Assembly (NCBI GenBank): GCA_015660995.1
Contig: JACTUC010000007.1
Coordinates: forward strand, 1-64,000
DNA: 64,000 nt
Direction of reading: 5' to 3'
DNA from: Candidatus Methanomethylicaceae archaeon
GTDB lineage: Archaea > Thermoproteota > Methanomethylicia > Methanomethylicales > Methanomethylicaceae
Both the position numbers and the translations under genes were made by a program. The stretch's first letter is position 1, and each line of letters starts with the position of its first letter. The notes under the pieces were generated by a model that worked only from the letters and a program-made list of their open reading frames with translations, was not told the DNA's origin and made no database searches. This document shows positions 8,084 to 16,669 of the stretch, piece by piece.

Positions 8084-9613
8084 ATGCCCGAAAAATCTTC
8101 GCGACCACCTCTAACGATTCGCGATATGGTCTTCTTCAATGGGCAGGATCAAAATGCCATAGCAGTAGAGGACTTGGATGGCAGGAAAACAACCTATGGG
8201 CAATTGCATGACCATGTTCGCAATGTAGTGGGAATGCTCAACGGCGCCGGTTTCAGGAGGAACGACAGGATTGCTATCGCCCTTCCCTCCGGACCGGAGA
8301 TGGCAGTTGCGGTTGTAGCGCTCACCTGTGGTTTTACTACCATCCCCCTCAATCCAAACCAGATGGCATTGGAATATGATAGGTACCTGCAGGATGTGCA
8401 TGCCAGAGCCCTGCTCGTGGAAAAAGGATCCGAACTGGCAGTAAGGAAAGTCGCGAAGGATCTTGGGGTAGAGATCATAGAGCTCATCAAATCTGAAGAT
8501 AGCAGAGCTGGAATATTTTCCCTCGCCGGTTTCGACAGCATCGGTGAGCACGACCCAGAATTTGCAAAACCAGAGGATATTGCCTACATCCTTTCAACTT
8601 CTGGAACGACCTTCAAACCAAAGATAGTACTGTGGACGCACTCCATGATTTGTTGGGCGATCTACTACCATCAACTGAGCCTGCCGTTCACACCTTCAGA
8701 TAGAGCTCTAATATTGAACCCTCTCTTCCATGCTGCAGGTTTGAACAACATTTACAGACCGTTATACGCCGGAGGCACTATTATCTGCTCACCAGGATTT
8801 CAACGCTCAGAATTCTTCCGGTGGATCGACCAGACACGACCAACAATATATTCGGCGGTACCCGCAGTGCAGCAATCCATAATCGAGATGGCCAAGGAGA
8901 ACATGGACGTAATCTCCCGCTCAAGGCTCAGGCTCATACTGGCCGGAACCACCTCTCTACCATCCAAGACCTTTAAGGAATTGGAGGAGGTCTTCGGCGT
9001 GCCGGTCGTGGAGAGCTATGGTTCAACAGAGGCGATTGCAATAGGGAGAAGCTTACCCTCTATGGGGCATAGGCTTGGGGCTTTAAAGCCTGTGGCACCT
9101 GAGATCGAGATCATGGATGAAAATGGCAACGAACTGCGCCAGGGAGAGTTGGGCGAGATAGCCGTGAGAGGGCCCACCGTCTTCAAGGGCTACGAGGACG
9201 ACGCCGAGGCAAACAAGGCAGCCTTCGTGGACGGTTGGTTCAGGACCGGCGACCTGGGCTACTTCGACGGCGAGGGATACCTCCATGTGGCAGGGCGCGT
9301 GAAGGAGATGATAAACAAGGGAGGGGAGAAGGTGGCTCCCCAAGAAATCGACAACACATTGATGGAGCACCCGGCGGTAGCCGATGCTGTGACGTTCCCT
9401 GTACCTCATCAAACGCTGGGGGAAGATGTCAATACTGCCATAGTGCTTAGGGGAGGAGAGCAGGTCACGGAGGGCGAGCTACGGTCGTTCCTCTTCGACC
9501 GTCTCACATACTTCAAAGTACCCACTCGCATAATCTTCGTGAAGGCGATACCCAAGGGAGTAACGGGCAAGGCGAACCGATCGGATATGGCGCGCATGCT
9601 TGGTTTCTTGTGA
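8084..9613 (+). CDS. AMP-forming acyl-acid ligase (ANL superfamily), copy 1
   Basis: A 509-residue adenylate-forming enzyme. The P-loop motif is STSGTTFKPK near residue 172 (F replaces the usual G), the A5 motif is SYGSTEA near 310, TGDLGYF near 389, the hinge GRVKEMINKGGEK near 405, and the catalytic lysine PKGVTGK near 494. The GR.KE.I..GGEK form is that of acyl-CoA ligases rather than NRPS adenylation domains. A good ribosome-binding site (GGAGAT) precedes ATG 8084. It has no fused carrier domain; a separate carrier/thioesterase protein lies at 1-1052. Substrate unknown. It is divergent from transporter 1. Confidence 0.88.
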   Translation: MPEKSSRPPLTIRDMVFFNGQDQNAIAVEDLDGRKTTYGQLHDHVRNVVGMLNGAGFRRNDRIAIALPSGPEMAVAVVALTCGFTTIPLNPNQMALEYDRYLQDVHARALLVEKGSELAVRKVAKDLGVEIIELIKSEDSRAGIFSLAGFDSIGEHDPEFAKPEDIAYILSTSGTTFKPKIVLWTHSMICWAIYYHQLSLPFTPSDRALILNPLFHAAGLNNIYRPLYAGGTIICSPGFQRSEFFRWIDQTRPTIYSAVPAVQQSIIEMAKENMDVISRSRLRLILAGTTSLPSKTFKELEEVFGVPVVESYGSTEAIAIGRSLPSMGHRLGALKPVAPEIEIMDENGNELRQGELGEIAVRGPTVFKGYEDDAEANKAAFVDGWFRTGDLGYFDGEGYLHVAGRVKEMINKGGEKVAPQEIDNTLMEHPAVADAVTFPVPHQTLGEDVNTAIVLRGGEQVTEGELRSFLFDRLTYFKVPTRIIFVKAIPKGVTGKANRSDMARMLGFL

Positions 9614-9626
9614 AGGAATATTAAAG

Positions 9627-9715
9627 CGGACTCCTCATTGTCATTCTTGTCACCCCGCCCATCCCTCTATTTACGAACTACATGGCGTACCGCCTAAAGC
9701 TTAAGCCCAACCCAG
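9627..9715 (+). pseudogene. 3' fragment of a second carS
   Basis: The sequence aligns without gaps to the last 27 codons of carS (from about 6320 to 6410). The reading frame is kept but the stop is lost after Pro-Asn-Pro. Of seven differences in the best-aligned 80 bases, five are synonymous third-position changes; the two amino-acid changes are His to Pro and Leu to Met. It marks the left boundary of the second transporter/ligase unit. Confidence 0.85.
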
Positions 9716-9828
9716 ACCCATCTTCTAACAGCTCTTTTTGCTCTCGTCCATATTATCACCAGATTTGATATGTATGCAAATCATCATGCCATTTGAAAAT
9801 AAGGATCGATGGACCCCAAAACATGCAA

Positions 9829-11130
9829 TTATTCAAGTTCTTGCTTGACGCGGTCGCGAGGAGAGAAGGGAATAACGAGGGCGGCAACAAGACATCCGGA
9901 AATTGCCACCATGGCTGTAGAGGTGACTGGCCCTAAGGTCGCGCTTAGTAGAACCACGGTGTATGGGGCAAAGCCAGCGAATGCTGCTCCTATGCTATAC
10001 GCTGAAGCCATGGTACTATATCTCACACTTGTTTTTGTGTTCTCAGTGACCCATACTGGCAGAATTGCAATCAGCATAGGGGAGAAGAACCCTAGGATAA
10101 CGCTAGCAAGAAGAGAGATCCCAACCAAGCTCAAATTAAAGATAACAAATAATGGATAAAGGAGGACTGCATTCGTAAGAAAACCTAATGTTAGTAAAGT
10201 TCTCCTGCTTTTCCTTTTATCCGATAAATAACCCCAAATTGGGGCTCCAGCCATAACGCTAAGGTTTGCTATCAAGACTATGGTTGCAATATATGACGGG
10301 GGATTGGACGTGTAGAGTTTCAGGTAGCTTGGTAGGAACGTAATGCTTCCCAGAGCAAAAAAGTTTGACCCAAAAAATGCTATGCACATGATAAAGAAGA
10401 ACTTTCTTGTGCTTTTATTTTTCAAGGCAGTCAGAAGAGGTATTTTTTCTACCTTAGGCGCAGCTTTGATCTTCCATTCTACGCTCTCCGACACCCTCCA
10501 CCTGATTATTAAGGCGATGAGAAGGGGGATGGCGCCAAACCAGAAGATAATCCTCCAGCCAAATATTGCAAACTGGGAGCCAGGGGCGAAAGTTGATGCT
10601 AGGAAGATGGCGATTGACAACAATACCTGGCTAAGGCCAGCTCCTATCCCAACAACAGAGCCAAAGAAGGCTCTCCATTTGGCAGGCGAGTTCTCCTCGG
10701 TGAGAACCCAGCCACCCGCCTGCTCACCGGCTATGAAAAAGCCTTGAAGGAGCCTTAGTATGATCAAGGCTACTGTCGCAATCAGCCCCACCTGTTGGTA
10801 AGTCGGCAAAAATCCTAACAAGATTGAGACCAATCCGGTTCCAGCGAGGGCGAGAAACCAAACAACTTTCCTGCCTATTCTGTCTCCAAAATGGCCAAAG
10901 AAGATGCCACCAACTGGTCTAGAGAAGAACGTCAGAGACACTGTTAAAAGGGATAGAAGGAGACTCGCTTCATAACTCGATGAGGGAAAGAAAAAAGGCG
11001 CAAACAATGTGGAGGCAAAAATATAGGCGGTGAAGTCAAATAACTCAAAACCGTATCCAAACAATGATGTTGTTGCAATCTTTAATGCGTTCGAGAATGT
11101 CTTCTCCTTGTCAATATCGACTGAACTCAT
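9829..11130 (-). CDS. MFS transporter, MHS type, copy 2
   Basis: A close paralogue of the transporter at 6542-7843, with the same length after the ATG and the same signatures (RPVGGIFFGHFGDRIGRK, RLLQGFFIAGEQAGG). Start ATG 11130 (MSSVD) has the same GGAG box as copy 1; the frame is open for 24 more codons upstream because the intergenic sequence lacks stops there, but that extension is not conserved in copy 1. Differences from copy 1 are spread over the membrane helices, so substrate range may differ. It is divergent from ligase 2. Confidence 0.88.
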   Translation of the reverse strand: MSSVDIDKEKTFSNALKIATTSLFGYGFELFDFTAYIFASTLFAPFFFPSSSYEASLLLSLLTVSLTFFSRPVGGIFFGHFGDRIGRKVVWFLALAGTGLVSILLGFLPTYQQVGLIATVALIILRLLQGFFIAGEQAGGWVLTEENSPAKWRAFFGSVVGIGAGLSQVLLSIAIFLASTFAPGSQFAIFGWRIIFWFGAIPLLIALIIRWRVSESVEWKIKAAPKVEKIPLLTALKNKSTRKFFFIMCIAFFGSNFFALGSITFLPSYLKLYTSNPPSYIATIVLIANLSVMAGAPIWGYLSDKRKSRRTLLTLGFLTNAVLLYPLFVIFNLSLVGISLLASVILGFFSPMLIAILPVWVTENTKTSVRYSTMASAYSIGAAFAGFAPYTVVLLSATLGPVTSTAMVAISGCLVAALVIPFSPRDRVKQELE

Positions 11131-11330
11131 GGAACTCCACGGCAATGCTAGCAGTAAAGAAGAATATATCAGTTTCCAATTGTAGGGATTTGGGCCATGC
11201 ACTCAGTATCTGGAGCTGGCATTGGGAATCAGATCTTAATCAGAAGAAAGGTAATATTGAGATGTGACGCGATGAGGGAGAAACGTGTTGCTTAGTCCAT
11301 TCTCAGTCTGATTTATGAGTGCGGAATGCG

Positions 11331-11345
11331 TAAAATATCCAATTA
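11331..11345 (+). promoter_or_regulatory. Conserved TATA-type promoter element of ligase 2
   Basis: TAAAATATCCAATTA, identical to 8038-8052, lies 45 bases before ligase 2. The ribosome-binding site of this copy has decayed (GAAGGGTT instead of GAAGGAGAT), which may lower its translation. Confidence 0.55.
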
Positions 11346-11375
11346 AGAATACATTCTGTTTAGAAGGGTTCTTTT

Positions 11376-12905
11376 ATGCCCGAAAGACCTTCGCAACCAT
11401 CCTTGACGCTTCGTGAGATAGTCTTTTTCAATGGGCAGGATCAAGGTGCCACAGCAATAGAGGACTTGGACGGCAGGAAAACAACCTATGGGCAATTGCA
11501 TGATCACGTTAGCAATGTTGTTGGAATGCTCAACGGTGCTGGCTTCAGAAGGAATGATAGGATTGCTATTGCGCTTCCCAACGGGCCAGAGCTGGCAGTT
11601 GCAGTTGTCGCGCTCACCTGTGGTTTCACTACCATTCCACTCGATCCAAACGAGACAACATTCGAATATGAGAGGTACCTGCAGCGGGTTCGCGCCAAAG
11701 CTCTACTCGTGGAGAGAGAATCCGGACAACTAGCGAGGAAAGTTGCGAAGGATCTTGGGGTAGAGATCATAGAGCTCATCAAATCTGAAGATAGCAGAGC
11801 TGGAATGTTTTCCCTTCTCGGTTTCGATGGCATAGATAAGCGGGAGCCAGAATTTGCGAAACCAGAGGATATTGCCAATATCCTTTTAACCTCTGGAACG
11901 ACCTTCAGACCGAAGATAGTACCATGGACACATTCCATGATTTGCTGGGGAGCCTACTACAACCAACTGAGCTTGCCGTTAACACCTTCAGATAGATATC
12001 TAATAACGAACCCCTTCTTCCATGCTGGAGGTCTAAGCAACATTTCCAGGGCGTTATACGGCGGCGGTACTATTATCTGCTCACCAGGATTTCAACGCTC
12101 AGAATTCTTCCGGTGGATCGACCAAGTGCAACCAACCATATATTCGACGCCCCCTGCAGTGCAGCAATCCATAATCGAGATGGTCAAGGAGAACATAGGC
12201 GTAATCTCCCGCTCAAGGCTCAGGTTCATAAGAACCGGAATGACCTCCCTACCATCCAAGACCTTGAAGAAATTGGAGGAGGTCTTCGGCGTGCCCGTCG
12301 TGGAGCTTTATAGTTCGACCGAGGTAAATGGAATAGGGCAAAGCGCACTATGTATGGGGCATAGGCTTGGGGCTTTAAAGCCTGTGGCACCTGAGATCGA
12401 GATCATGGATGAAAATGGCAACGAACTGCACCAAGGAGAGTTGGGCGAGATAGCCGTGAGAGGACCCAACGTCTTCAAGGGCTACGAGGACGACCCGGAC
12501 GCAAACAAGGCTGCCTTCGTGGACGGCTGGTTCAGGACTGGTGACTTGGGCTACTTCGACGGCGAGGGCTATCTATACCTGAGAGGGAGGGTAAAGGAGA
12601 TGATAAATAAAGGAGGAATGAAGGTGGCACCGCAGGATGTCGAGGAAGCAATCATGGAGCACCCAGCAGTCGCAGAGGCGGTTGCCTTCCCGGTCCCGCA
12701 CCCAACCTTGGGGGAGGACGTGGCTGCTGCTGTTGTCCTCAAGAAGGGTCAGAATGTGAGCGAGAATGACCTGAGGGCGTCCCTCTTCGACCGCTTGGCC
12801 TACTTCAAGGTACCCACTCGCATAATCTTCGTTGAGAGCATACCCAAGGGAGCAACAGGGAAAGCGAACCGATTGGATATGGCGCAGACTCTTGCCCTCT
12901 TGTGA
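11376..12905 (+). CDS. AMP-forming acyl-acid ligase (ANL superfamily), copy 2
   Basis: Same length (509 residues) and architecture as copy 1. P-loop LTSGTTFRPK, A5 motif LYSSTEV, TGDLGYF, hinge GRVKEMINKGGMK, catalytic lysine PKGATGK. The segment around A5 (residues about 308-322) and the C-terminal lid (residues about 415-509) differ from copy 1 much more than the sequence between them, which is nearly identical in DNA. Changes close to the acyl pocket suggest a different substrate (inference). Start ATG 11376 matches copy 1. Confidence 0.88.
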   Translation: MPERPSQPSLTLREIVFFNGQDQGATAIEDLDGRKTTYGQLHDHVSNVVGMLNGAGFRRNDRIAIALPNGPELAVAVVALTCGFTTIPLDPNETTFEYERYLQRVRAKALLVERESGQLARKVAKDLGVEIIELIKSEDSRAGMFSLLGFDGIDKREPEFAKPEDIANILLTSGTTFRPKIVPWTHSMICWGAYYNQLSLPLTPSDRYLITNPFFHAGGLSNISRALYGGGTIICSPGFQRSEFFRWIDQVQPTIYSTPPAVQQSIIEMVKENIGVISRSRLRFIRTGMTSLPSKTLKKLEEVFGVPVVELYSSTEVNGIGQSALCMGHRLGALKPVAPEIEIMDENGNELHQGELGEIAVRGPNVFKGYEDDPDANKAAFVDGWFRTGDLGYFDGEGYLYLRGRVKEMINKGGMKVAPQDVEEAIMEHPAVAEAVAFPVPHPTLGEDVAAAVVLKKGQNVSENDLRASLFDRLAYFKVPTRIIFVESIPKGATGKANRLDMAQTLALL

Positions 12906-13101
12906 GGTATGTTTCTACAGACTCTTGCCCCACACAAAAGCAGATGAAAAGAAAAGATGTTGAAGCATAATCTGATTTTTGCGTTTCCGGAAGTGCACCG
13001 AATACCTTAGCGATAGCGAATATTCGTGACTCATAGCTCATTTGCCCTCCATGAAGAATATGGGTTTGCAAGATTAAGAATTCAGTGTAATTCTTGCGCG
13101 C

Positions 13102-13500
13102 TCAATGAACCTTGATGTACGCGATCGCTTCGAGGAGGCCCAGCGCAAGCACAATCATCATGACTGCTACGAGATACCTTAACCTCGAGCCACTCAAGTC
13201 ATGGCTCTTCTTTAGAGCTCCTTCAAGCAGGATAAACCCCCCCACTCCGGTTACTGTGAGCACGAATACGACGAACAATTCTGTTGATGTCATGTTGCTT
13301 GTAGAGGCTGCTATGAAGCTCGACCCGCCGCTCGACGTCGAAACCAATGCCCCCGCCCCCTCAAGGACCACATATACGAAACCGCTTGTCAGCAATGTCA
13401 TGACTAGAACTACCACGATAGCCAATACTTCCCTCGTCGCAATCTTTTCATAGAGTTCCCTGATCCTTCGCAACACTGATACCATTGGCAGCACCGACAT
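13102..13500 (-). CDS. Small membrane protein, three predicted helices
   Basis: A 132-residue protein. Hydrophobic segments fall near residues 25-45, 72-92 and 108-128. Between the first two is a Ser/Thr/Gly-rich loop of about 25 residues with N-x-S/T sites, which probably lies outside the cell. ATG 13500 has GGGAG 9 bases upstream and an AT-rich GGATAATAATAA about 30 bases upstream. I do not recognise the family. It is divergent from coaBC. Confidence 0.65.
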   Translation of the reverse strand: MSVLPMVSVLRRIRELYEKIATREVLAIVVVLVMTLLTSGFVYVVLEGAGALVSTSSGGSSFIAASTSNMTSTELFVVFVLTVTGVGGFILLEGALKKSHDLSGSRLRYLVAVMMIVLALGLLEAIAYIKVH

Positions 13501-13556
13501 TTACTGAACTCCCGTCTGGTTATTATTATCCTTAACGGTGTGCCGTAGCCATTGCC

Positions 13557-13628
13557 AAAATCACATAAATTACGTATATACTTTAATAACTACATTTTAT
13601 GGGTTTTACTTCCGTAAATCACATAAGT
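13557..13628. repeat. Direct repeat of AATCACATAART upstream of coaBC
   Basis: AAAATCACATAAAT (13557-13570) and TAAATCACATAAGT (13615-13628) are near-identical direct repeats 58 bases apart in the gap between the divergent small membrane protein and coaBC. An AT-rich stretch, CTTTAATAAC, lies between them. They could be binding sites of a regulator controlling the CoA genes. Only the repeat itself is seen. Confidence 0.4.
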
Positions 13629-13654
13629 GACCGTAGATTGATGATAACTAGGCG

Positions 13655-14893
13655 TTGAAAATTCACCCTTCCAAGGATATCGTTGGCTCTAGGAGCAAGC
13701 TCTTAGCGGGTAGGAAGATTGCCATGGGCATATGCGGCAGTGTGGGATCGGTCAAATCCCCAGAACTCGCCAGGGCCCTCATGAGGGAAGGGGCTGAAGT
13801 TTTCGTGTTCATGACCGAAGCCGCCCAGAAGCTCATCTCTCCCAGCCTGATGGAGTGGGCTACCGGCAACTCTGTTGTTACCGAGCTCACAGGGGCTATA
13901 GAGCACGTTGCTATGGGCAGGGGAGGTCCTGATTCAGCAGATCTTATACTTATTGCGCCCGCCACAGCAAATACCATCAGCAAAATGGCCCTCGGCATAG
14001 ACGACACTCCCGTCACAACCCTTGCAACAACTGCCATAGGGGCGCGCATCCCCGTTGTTGTTGTTCCCGCAATGCACGGGAGCATGTTCAATCACCCTGC
14101 CGTGATCGAGAACCTGAAGAAGCTCGAGGCTATGGGGGTGACCGTGGTCCAGCCAGAGGAGGCGGAGGGTAAGGCAAAGTTTCCGCCGAATGATGTGGTG
14201 GTTGAAGCCGTCATCTCACTTTTGGCAAAGAAGGATCTCGCAGGCAAGCGCATCCTGGTCACTGCAGGGCCGACGAGATCCTACATGGATGCCATCAGGT
14301 ACCTCACCAACTCAAGTTCTGGCAAGATGGGATTCGCTTTCGCAAGGGAGGCGATGACAAGGGGAGGCGAGGTGGTATTGGTCACAGGTGCTACTGAGGT
14401 ATCTTTGCCGAACTGCCCTACGATTAAGGTCACCACAACTGAAGAGCTGCTGGATGCCGTAGTTACCGAACTTAGGTCCAAAAAATACGACCTCCTCATA
14501 ATGGCCGCAGCACCCTTGGACTTCTCGATCTCAAAAAAGTCGGAGGAGAAGATATCAAGCGATGCGCCGGTCGAGCTGTCCCTGAAACCCCTTCCGAAGA
14601 TCGCGAGGGAAGCAAGGAGCGCGTCATCCGACCTGTTCATAATTGGCTTCAAGGCGGAATATGGGTTGCAGACCGAGGATTTGAAATTGAGGGCCCAGAC
14701 GCGCCTGCATGACTCTGGAATGGATCTCATAGTCGCAAACGACCTCTCTAAACCGTCTGCAGGTTTCGAGTCCGAGACAAACGAGGTTTACGTGCTAGAC
14801 CAGAGTGGTCTCGTTTCACACATTCCTCTCTCTGCAAAGAGGGACGTTGCCAGCAAGGTGCTCGACTTATACCTAGCGAGGAGAGGCAGTTGA
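13655..14893 (+). CDS. coaBC: Bifunctional phosphopantothenoylcysteine decarboxylase / phosphopantothenate-cysteine ligase
   Basis: CoaBC turns 4'-phosphopantothenate into 4'-phosphopantetheine through ligation of cysteine and decarboxylation. The N-terminal half is the flavin-dependent decarboxylase (GICGSVGS, the ATANTISKMA loop and PAMHGSMFNHPAV with its His). The C-terminal half is the ligase (VTAGPTRSYMDAIRYLTN, SSGKMG). The TTG at 13655 is the first possible start because an in-frame TAG lies just upstream, and it gives the usual archaeal N-terminus IHPSKDI. The stop overlaps the pantoate kinase start (TGATG), so translation is coupled. Confidence 0.93.
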   Translation: MKIHPSKDIVGSRSKLLAGRKIAMGICGSVGSVKSPELARALMREGAEVFVFMTEAAQKLISPSLMEWATGNSVVTELTGAIEHVAMGRGGPDSADLILIAPATANTISKMALGIDDTPVTTLATTAIGARIPVVVVPAMHGSMFNHPAVIENLKKLEAMGVTVVQPEEAEGKAKFPPNDVVVEAVISLLAKKDLAGKRILVTAGPTRSYMDAIRYLTNSSSGKMGFAFAREAMTRGGEVVLVTGATEVSLPNCPTIKVTTTEELLDAVVTELRSKKYDLLIMAAAPLDFSISKKSEEKISSDAPVELSLKPLPKIAREARSASSDLFIIGFKAEYGLQTEDLKLRAQTRLHDSGMDLIVANDLSKPSAGFESETNEVYVLDQSGLVSHIPLSAKRDVASKVLDLYLARRGS

Positions 14894-15864
14894 TGCAGTC
14901 TTCCTCCCTGAAAGCAGACTACAAGGGTCGTGAGCGCGGCAGGGCATACGCACCTGGCCACATCACGGGTTTCTTCACGATCCATATGGACGAGTCGCCC
15001 CTTCTGTCAGGGTCCACTGGGGCAGGTCTCTGCCTCGAGGAAGGCGTTACAACGGAAGTGTCGGTTGAGCCTTCCAAGGTCCAGGAGCTTGTAGTAATGC
15101 TTAATGGAAGCACCATCGAATCTGCCCCTACCTGCAAGTCCGTCTTCAGGGCGATGGTTCATGGAGTGGATCCGGTGAAAATTACTGCGAGGCAGACTTC
15201 GCTCCTCCCTGCCAACTTCGGCTACGGTATCAGCGGTGCTGCTGCCCTAAGCCTGGGCTTTGCCATCAACGAAGCTATGGGCTTGGGTCTCTCCAAGGAA
15301 AAGGTCGGGCAGATAGCCCATCAGGCAGAGGTCGAGAACCTCACCGGCCTTGGCGATGTCTCCGCCCAGCTTGTCGGCGGTACGGAGGTGCGGCTGAAAC
15401 CTGGCGCCCCAGGGATCGGTGAAGTGAAAAATCTTGACTTTGGCGACGGCTTCATTGTCATAAGCTCTCCGGTCGCCTCCTTCCCAACCAAGAGGATGAT
15501 CACAGAAGAGCGGTTTGTCAAGAGGATAAACTCCTGCGGCGAAGTTGTGATGGGTTCTTTCCTGGAATCCCCCAAAATGGAGAACTTCATGCGACTCTCC
15601 AGGAAGTTCTGGGAGAACGTGGGAATTATGGGCGAGGACGTCGTGAAAGCAATCCAGGTATTCGAATCTGCTGGAATCCCATCGCCTTCAGCCAAAAAAG
15701 GGCTTGTCTTCGGTGCGGTCTACCCAGAGGACGTGCCAAAGATAATCAGCAAAATCATGGGTAAGCGGGAGTCATCGCCCGAGGGGTTCTCTACCGTAAA
15801 CTACGATCTGGTCCACGGCCTTAAGATTATAATATCCAGGGTATCAAAGAGGGGGGCCTGCTAA
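14893..15864 (+). CDS. Pantoate kinase (archaeal PoK, GHMP family)
   Basis: Archaeal pantoate kinase phosphorylates pantoate with ATP, the first of the two archaeal steps that replace bacterial PanC and CoaA. The protein has the family hallmark YAPGHITGFFTIH near residue 15, the GHMP glycine-rich loop LPANFGYGISGAAA near residue 105, and LTGLGDVSAQLVGG. Start ATG 14893 overlaps the coaBC stop; its stop overlaps the next start (TAATG). It is part of the coaBC-PoK-PPS operon. Confidence 0.9.
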   Translation: MQSSSLKADYKGRERGRAYAPGHITGFFTIHMDESPLLSGSTGAGLCLEEGVTTEVSVEPSKVQELVVMLNGSTIESAPTCKSVFRAMVHGVDPVKITARQTSLLPANFGYGISGAAALSLGFAINEAMGLGLSKEKVGQIAHQAEVENLTGLGDVSAQLVGGTEVRLKPGAPGIGEVKNLDFGDGFIVISSPVASFPTKRMITEERFVKRINSCGEVVMGSFLESPKMENFMRLSRKFWENVGIMGEDVVKAIQVFESAGIPSPSAKKGLVFGAVYPEDVPKIISKIMGKRESSPEGFSTVNYDLVHGLKIIISRVSKRGAC

Positions 15865-16637
15865 TGGGTATAAGACTCAAGATTCCAAAGAGCCACGTAA
15901 GGGCTGAGTCCTTGAAGAAGCGTGAGGCGCTGATAGACGCCGAGGAGAAGGGCATCGTAGCAAAGGCCGGTCTTATAGCTCATGGTAGAGGCGAGGCCTT
16001 CGACTACCTCATGGGTGAAGTTACAATACCGCCAGCACTGTTCGCAACAAGGGCAGCCGCTGCGTCGCTTATTCTGGCCGAGCACCCGATTATATCGGTC
16101 AATGGGAACACCGCAGCCCTTGTCCCAGCAGATGCCGTAAGCCTTGCGAAGCTCGTCCCAGCGGACCTAGAAGTCAACTTGTTCTACAGGAATAGGAGGC
16201 GCGAGATCGCAGTCAAATCCGCACTGATAAGGGCCGGTGCCAAAAAGGTGCTCGGGACAGGCAGCAGTGCCAGTGCAAGGATCCCCGAGCTTTTCAGCGA
16301 GAGGAGGCGGGTGGACCCCCGTGGCATCTACTCGGCCGACGTTATCCTCGTGCCACTGGAGGATGGGGACAGGACCATGGCCCTAAAAAAGATGGGCAAA
16401 TTTGTGATCACCATAGATCTCAACCCGCTGTCGAGGACTGCTCAGACAGCTGACATAACAATAGTTGACAACATAGTTAGGGCATTACCGAACCTCCTTA
16501 GGGCAGTAGAGGAGTTAAAAAGGCTTAACGAGCAGGAGCTCAAGGGCATAATAGAGCGTTTCGACAACCGCAGGAACCTATCAGAGACTATACTCTTCAT
16601 TAGGGACCGGCTGACTGCCATGGCTAAAGAGGAGTGA
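15864..16637 (+). CDS. 4-phosphopantoate--beta-alanine ligase (archaeal phosphopantothenate synthetase)
   Basis: This archaeal enzyme (COG1701 family) joins phosphopantoate and beta-alanine using ATP. The 257-residue protein starts with the conserved IPKSHVRAESLKKRE, then HGRGEAFDYLMGE, and near the C-terminus ITIDLNPLSRTAQTAD. Length is normal. The start overlaps the pantoate kinase stop. With its upstream neighbours it forms the core archaeal CoA route from pantoate to phosphopantetheine. Confidence 0.92.
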   Translation: MGIRLKIPKSHVRAESLKKREALIDAEEKGIVAKAGLIAHGRGEAFDYLMGEVTIPPALFATRAAAASLILAEHPIISVNGNTAALVPADAVSLAKLVPADLEVNLFYRNRRREIAVKSALIRAGAKKVLGTGSSASARIPELFSERRRVDPRGIYSADVILVPLEDGDRTMALKKMGKFVITIDLNPLSRTAQTADITIVDNIVRALPNLLRAVEELKRLNEQELKGIIERFDNRRNLSETILFIRDRLTAMAKEE

Positions 16638-16669
16638 GCGTACCTGACAATCTTGGAAGAATCTGAAAC

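Larger units (their letters stand above)
6320..12905. repeat. Tandem pair of about 3.3-kb units, each a divergent MFS transporter and AMP-forming ligase
   Basis: Unit 1 runs from inside the 3' end of carS (about 6320) to the end of ligase 1 (9613). Unit 2 runs from 9627 to 12905 at an offset of 3292-3307 bases. Both contain, in order, the carS 3' end, a minus-strand transporter, a shared intergenic promoter region and a plus-strand ligase. Long stretches are identical between units, for example from about 9061 compared with about 12354 for some 75 bases, while others differ clearly. Confidence 0.9.

Noticed and set aside
6320-12905. Insertion sequence or transposon as the cause of the repeated units
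   Set aside because: No transposase, terminal inverted repeats or target-site duplication was seen; the unit edge lies inside carS, which fits homologous recombination better.
12805-13071. Minus-strand frame of 88 codons at the end of ligase 2
   Set aside because: Half of it lies over the ligase C-terminus and the protein shows no recognisable pattern; the gap 12906-13101 otherwise shows nothing clear.
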